In this document: in pieces, positions 6,812 to 9,437 of the stretch | Position numbering within the stretch: the stretch's first letter is position 1 | Layout: each line of letters opens with the position of its first letter | NCBI GenBank assembly: GCA_030837785.1 | Contig: JAUQYA010000124.1 | Coordinates: 1-9,437, forward strand | Direction: 5' to 3' | Length of the DNA: 9,437 nt | Origin: Albidovulum sp. | Lineage (GTDB): Bacteria > Pseudomonadota > Alphaproteobacteria > Rhodobacterales > Rhodobacteraceae | Program-made: the position numbers and the translations under genes | Notes under the pieces: model-generated | Databases searched by the model: none | Seen by the model: only the letters and a program-made list of their open reading frames with translations | Told to the model about the DNA's origin: nothing

Positions 6812-8176
6812 CTACCGGCGGTCGCGGATCGAGTAGTAGACCAGCGCAAGGATCGCCCAAGCCAGCGCCAGGAACAGCGCCGCAAGCCCGGTCAGGACGA
6901 AGCGCTGCGGATATTCCGCCGTCTGCGGCAGGGTCGGCCGGATGAAGGGCGCGAGGTAGAGGCTCTGCCGCGACGCTTCCGACCGGGCGATGTCGACCGC
7001 GGCCAGCGACAGGCCGTAGCTCTGTTCTGCATATTCGCGATCGACGCTGAGGCTTTCGTATTCGGCAATCAGCTTCGGATAGTCCTCGGCCACCTCGCCG
7101 ACCTCGTTCGACGAGGTCGCCAGCGTCTGGCGTTCGGCGGCGATCCGTTCGCGGATCACGTCGATGCGCCGCTGCGCCTGCGCCAGCCGAGGGTCGCTGG
7201 CATTGTCGGTCTGGAGAAGCAGAAGGTCGTTGTCGACCAGCGCCCCCGCCAACTGCTGCTGGAGCGTGCTGAGCACGCCCATCCGCGCCTGGAGGTCGCT
7301 TTGGGGGTCGACGATCTGGGTCCGGGTGCGGAACCGGGTCATCGCCTCGCGAGAGTCCTTCAGCCGCTCGATCGCGACTTCCAGCTCCTCGTTGGCGTAG
7401 CGCATGACGTCCTGCCGCGCCGCGGTGTTCAGGTCGTTGATCTTCTTCTGGCTCTCGGCGACGATTTCGGCGGCGAGCGTCTGCGCATCCTCCGGCGTGA
7501 AGGCGAGCACGCGAAGCTCGATGAGGCGGGTGCTCTGGTCGTAGGAGACTCGCACCATGCGCTGCCAGTAGAATACCAGATCCTCGATCGTTCCCGACGG
7601 ATCGAAGGCGAAGACAGGGTCATCGGGCCAGTGCTTGGAAAAGACCCGCCGCAGATCCATCCGGGCGTCGATGGCCTCGACCATCTCCTGGCTCTGGATG
7701 AACTCATAGAGGATGTCGCTTTCCGAGGTGCCGCCGGTGCCGGCGAACTGGGCGAGGCCGCCGATCAGCCCGGCCGCCGCCTCGGTCCCCTCCTCGCGCC
7801 GGACGGCAAAGCCAACGGTCGAGGCATACTGGTCCTCGCTGACGACGAACAGGTAGAAAGCCGAGGCAACGACCGGCAGGACGACGGCCAGAAGGAAGCT
7901 GACGAGAAGCCCCCAGTGACGGCGGCGCATCACCGCCTCCTCCGCCACCGGGCGGATGTTGGTCAGCCGGCCGGGCTGCGACAGGCCGCCCGCTGCGGCA
8001 GACTGTGCGGCGGGCCGACCCGCACCACCGCCGGCCGGCTGGCCCGGGGCCCCGCCGGGCCGCCCGGGGCCGGGCTGCACCGCCGGACCCGCCCCCCCCT
8101 GACCTTGCGCCGCCGCGGCCAGGCCCGGGCGCGCGCCCTGGGCCGCGCCGCCCGCGCCATTTTGGGGTTGTTCCAT
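6812..8176 (-). CDS. Capsule export inner-membrane/periplasmic protein, KpsE/BexC/CtrB-type
   Basis: This 454-residue polysaccharide co-polymerase-like protein probably bridges the ABC exporter and an outer-membrane channel. Residues 1-65 are a low-complexity Gly/Ala/Pro/Gln-rich cytoplasmic tail. A first membrane span is at about 88-111, followed by a large periplasmic part with a long helical, coiled-coil-prone stretch (about 240-390). The motif PTLPQTAEYPQRF precedes a second span near the C-terminus (about 425-447), and the protein ends in basic residues. This two-span layout with a proline motif before the last span is characteristic of the family; E. coli KpsE is shorter (about 380), and the difference is mostly the N-terminal tail. 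The ATG at 8176 has CGGGAC at about nine bases; an in-frame TTG at 8194 is less likely. A G8 tract in codons 26-29 is a possible frameshift site. It is the first gene of the minus-strand series. Confidence 0.88.
   Translation of the reverse strand: MEQPQNGAGGAAQGARPGLAAAAQGQGGAGPAVQPGPGRPGGAPGQPAGGGAGRPAAQSAAAGGLSQPGRLTNIRPVAEEAVMRRRHWGLLVSFLLAVVLPVVASAFYLFVVSEDQYASTVGFAVRREEGTEAAAGLIGGLAQFAGTGGTSESDILYEFIQSQEMVEAIDARMDLRRVFSKHWPDDPVFAFDPSGTIEDLVFYWQRMVRVSYDQSTRLIELRVLAFTPEDAQTLAAEIVAESQKKINDLNTAARQDVMRYANEELEVAIERLKDSREAMTRFRTRTQIVDPQSDLQARMGVLSTLQQQLAGALVDNDLLLLQTDNASDPRLAQAQRRIDVIRERIAAERQTLATSSNEVGEVAEDYPKLIAEYESLSVDREYAEQSYGLSLAAVDIARSEASRQSLYLAPFIRPTLPQTAEYPQRFVLTGLAALFLALAWAILALVYYSIRDRR
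8092..8099 (-). repeat. G8 tract inside the KpsE-like coding region
   Basis: Eight C on the plus strand read as G8 in the gene, spanning the last base of the Gln26 codon, Gly27, Gly28 and the first base of the Ala29 codon. Loss or gain of one base would shift the frame before the first membrane span and abolish the protein. It lies in a very GC-rich low-complexity stretch (about 7990-8160). Confidence 0.7.
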
Positions 8177-8190
8177 TTTATCATTGTCCC

Positions 8191-8210
8191 GCAATGGATT
8201 GCCTCAGGCA
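8191..8210. promoter_or_regulatory. Two overlapping dyads between the divergent export genes
   Basis: GCAAT-GG-ATTGC (8191-8202) and TGCCT-C-AGGCA (8200-8210) are perfect inverted repeats that share three bases. They lie in the 82-base gap between the KpsE-like and KpsM-like genes. They would be in the 5' leader of the KpsE-like gene just ahead of its ribosome binding site, and also just upstream of the candidate permease promoter. They could be operator half-sites or alternative small hairpins. No regulator is known. Confidence 0.35.
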
Positions 8211-8218
8211 GACGGGGT

Positions 8219-8247
8219 TTGATCTCGGTCCGTCCTTCCTACATAAT
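8219..8247 (+). promoter_or_regulatory. Candidate sigma-70-type promoter for the KpsM-like gene
   Basis: TTGATC (8219-8224) and CATAAT (8242-8247) are separated by exactly 17 bases, matching the consensus at four and five of six positions. Transcription would begin at about 8254. That leaves almost no leader for the ATG at 8259 and would favour the in-frame ATG at 8283, so the promoter and the longer start are partly in conflict. On the opposite strand the same AT-rich patch reads TATTAT (8248-8243), a possible -10 for the KpsE-like operon, but no good -35 accompanies it. Confidence 0.45.
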
Positions 8248-8258
8248 AGCGGCGAAAA

Positions 8259-9131
8259 ATGCCAGCACACTCGGCTTCCGCAATGCCCGCAACCGAAAAT
8301 CCGCCGTTCCCGCCGCCGCTTCAGCCGCGGCGCGCCGCAAACCGGCGCCTCGGGGTGCGGACCCGATCCTATCCGACCCTGCGCACCGTTCTCGCCCTCA
8401 TCCTGCGCGAGATGTCGACCCGCTACGGACAATCGCCCGGCGGCTATCTCTGGGCGGTGCTCGAACCGCTCGGCGCGATCCTCATCCTGGCGCTCGGTTT
8501 GTCGCTGCTGATCCGGCATCCCTCGCTCGGCACAAGCTTCATCCTGTTCTATGCGACCGGCTTCATGCCCTTCTCGGTCTACCAGAGCATCCAGAACACG
8601 GTGTCGCGCGCGCTGAACTTCTCCCGCCCGCTGCTGATGTATCCCTCGGTCACCTGGCTTGACGCGCTGATCGCACGGGCGGCGCTGAACATCCTCACCG
8701 GGGTGATGGTCAGCTACCTTCTCCTTGCCGGCATCGTGCTCGTCGACAGGACCAGTGCGGTGATCGACATCGGCCCGGTAATCCTCGCGATGGTCATGAC
8801 CGCACTTCTCGGCGTCGGCGTCGGCGCCTTCAACTGCCTGTTGATCGGGATGTTCCCGGCCTGGGAAATCATCTGGTCGATCATCTCGCGGCCGCTGTTC
8901 CTTGCCTCCGGCATCCTCTTCCTGTTCGAGGATCTGCCGAGGTCGATCCAGACCTTCCTCTGGTACAACCCGCTTCTCCACATCGTCGGCGAGATGCGGC
9001 GGGGGTTCTACCCGATGTATTCGCCGCAATACGTCAGCCCCGCCTACGTCATCCTGCTGTCGCTGGGGCTGCTCGCCTTCAGCCTCGTCCTTCTCCAGCG
9101 CTACCACGCCGACATTCTCGATCAGACCTGA
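8259..9131 (+). CDS. kpsM: Capsule/polysaccharide export ABC transporter permease, KpsM-type (ABC-2)
   Basis: This 290-residue inner-membrane protein is the probable channel subunit paired with the KpsT-type ATPase. A basic, proline-rich N-terminus of about 40 residues is followed by the cytoplasmic segment REMSTRYGQSPGGYLWAVLEP (about 50-70), a hallmark of KpsM/BexB/CtrC permeases. About six membrane spans follow (roughly 71-86, 92-108, 137-162, 172-199, 207-223, 261-280), with YNPLLHIVGEMRRGFY (236-251) before the last, as in the family. E. coli KpsM is about 258 residues; the extra length is N-terminal. The start may be 8259 (weak GGCG upstream) or 8283, which gives 282 residues. Unusually, it is transcribed away from the KpsE/KpsT-type genes rather than adjacent to them. 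Its stop overlaps the stop of the convergent glycosyltransferase by ten bases. Confidence 0.92.
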   Translation: MPAHSASAMPATENPPFPPPLQPRRAANRRLGVRTRSYPTLRTVLALILREMSTRYGQSPGGYLWAVLEPLGAILILALGLSLLIRHPSLGTSFILFYATGFMPFSVYQSIQNTVSRALNFSRPLLMYPSVTWLDALIARAALNILTGVMVSYLLLAGIVLVDRTSAVIDIGPVILAMVMTALLGVGVGAFNCLLIGMFPAWEIIWSIISRPLFLASGILFLFEDLPRSIQTFLWYNPLLHIVGEMRRGFYPMYSPQYVSPAYVILLSLGLLAFSLVLLQRYHADILDQT

Positions 9132-9437
9132 CCGGGCGGGCCGGACCGGCCGGCAGCCTCGATCTCGGCCAGCGTCGCGTCGAGACGATTGCCGAGACCA
9201 TCGGCCACCGCCCGGCCGAGAAGCCGGAGATAGGCGCGCCGCTCGCCCCGGTGGTGGCGCACCTTCATCAGCCACTTCGGCAGGACCACGAGAAGCGCCG
9301 GCCAGAACAGCCAGCCGGCCGACCGGCGATAGACGATCAGAAGGTTGCGGTGGTGATAGTAGCTCTTCCAGAGCGGCACGAACCGCTGCCCCTTCGCGCT
9401 GATCGTGGTGAAATCGTGCTCGAACCTGATGCCGGGA
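9122..9437 (-). CDS. Glycosyltransferase C-terminal part (GT2-like), cut by window edge
   Basis: The frame is open from the stop at 9122 to the right edge, giving about 105 C-terminal residues; the start lies outside the window. Near the visible beginning it reads GIRFEHDFTT, then WKSYYHHRNLLIVYRR. A histidine followed by YYxxRN and a basic patch is the usual end of the catalytic domain of many GT2 rhamnosyl- and galactofuranosyltransferases, and the GlfT2-like protein in this window has a matching YYYYDIRN. A hydrophobic, basic segment (SAGWLFWPALLVVLPKWLM) follows and may contact the membrane. The tail ends in GRSGPPGQV. The gene is convergent with the permease gene, overlapping it by ten bases. 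The GTG at 9379 is internal and not a real start. The family is probable, the sugar unknown. Confidence 0.65.
   Translation of the reverse strand, partial: PGIRFEHDFTTISAKGQRFVPLWKSYYHHRNLLIVYRRSAGWLFWPALLVVLPKWLMKVRHHRGERRAYLRLLGRAVADGLGNRLDATLAEIEAAGRSGPPGQV

Noticed and set aside
7301..8662. 453-codon plus-strand open frame across the KpsE-like gene and into the permease
   Set aside because: It is antisense to a well-supported gene and then out of frame with another; no domain is visible.
8181..9275. 364-codon minus-strand open frame opposite the permease
   Set aside because: It is rich in Asp, Glu, Arg and Gln, the usual mirror of hydrophobic codons in a membrane protein read on the opposite strand.

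Overview
The window looks like a high-GC alphaproteobacterial chromosome, most likely of the Rhodobacteraceae type. This is inferred from the GC-rich sequence, the GC-ending codons and the overall form of the tryptophanyl-tRNA synthetase; no marker was compared by search. It holds one housekeeping gene followed by a surface-polysaccharide locus. No rRNA, tRNA, CRISPR array, transposase or insertion sequence was seen.

Layout: trpS (86-1117, +) marks the left edge. Convergent to it is a same-strand minus series, listed in transcription order from right to left: a KpsE/BexC/CtrB-type inner-membrane export protein (8176-6812), a KpsT-type ABC ATPase (6794-6141), UDP-galactopyranose mutase glf (6028-4886), a GlfT2-like galactofuranosyltransferase (4690-2966), a GT-A fold glycosyltransferase (2969-1989) and a Sulfotransfer_2-type sulfotransferase (1909-1163). 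A KpsM-type ABC permease (8259-9131, +) is transcribed divergently from the KpsE-like gene. It overlaps tail-to-tail with the 3' end of another glycosyltransferase (9122 to beyond the right edge, -).

How the genes work together (inference from families and order): Glf converts UDP-galactopyranose to UDP-galactofuranose. The GlfT2-like enzyme, whose active-site pattern closely follows the mycobacterial galactan polymerase, would use that donor. The second glycosyltransferase, translationally coupled to it by a 4-base ATGA overlap, and the sulfotransferase would elaborate or sulfate the chain. KpsM/KpsT/KpsE-type proteins would export it through an ABC-dependent capsule pathway. The outer-membrane partner (KpsD/Wza type), the KpsC/KpsS-type lipid-linker enzymes and any initiating transferase are not in the window. 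The attractive hypothesis is a galactofuranose-containing, possibly sulfated, capsule-like polysaccharide made by joining a GlfT2-like polymerase to a Kps-type exporter.

Base composition differs across the locus. A hand count gives 29/60 GC at 1201-1260 (sulfotransferase) and 34/60 at 2101-2160 (second glycosyltransferase), but 43/60 at 841-900 (trpS) and 45/60 at 5281-5340 (glf). This fits a more recently acquired or more variable glycan-specific module next to a resident export module. Two poly-G tracts, G11 just upstream of the glf start and G8 inside the 5' end of the KpsE-like gene, are candidate slippage sites that could switch the polysaccharide on and off.
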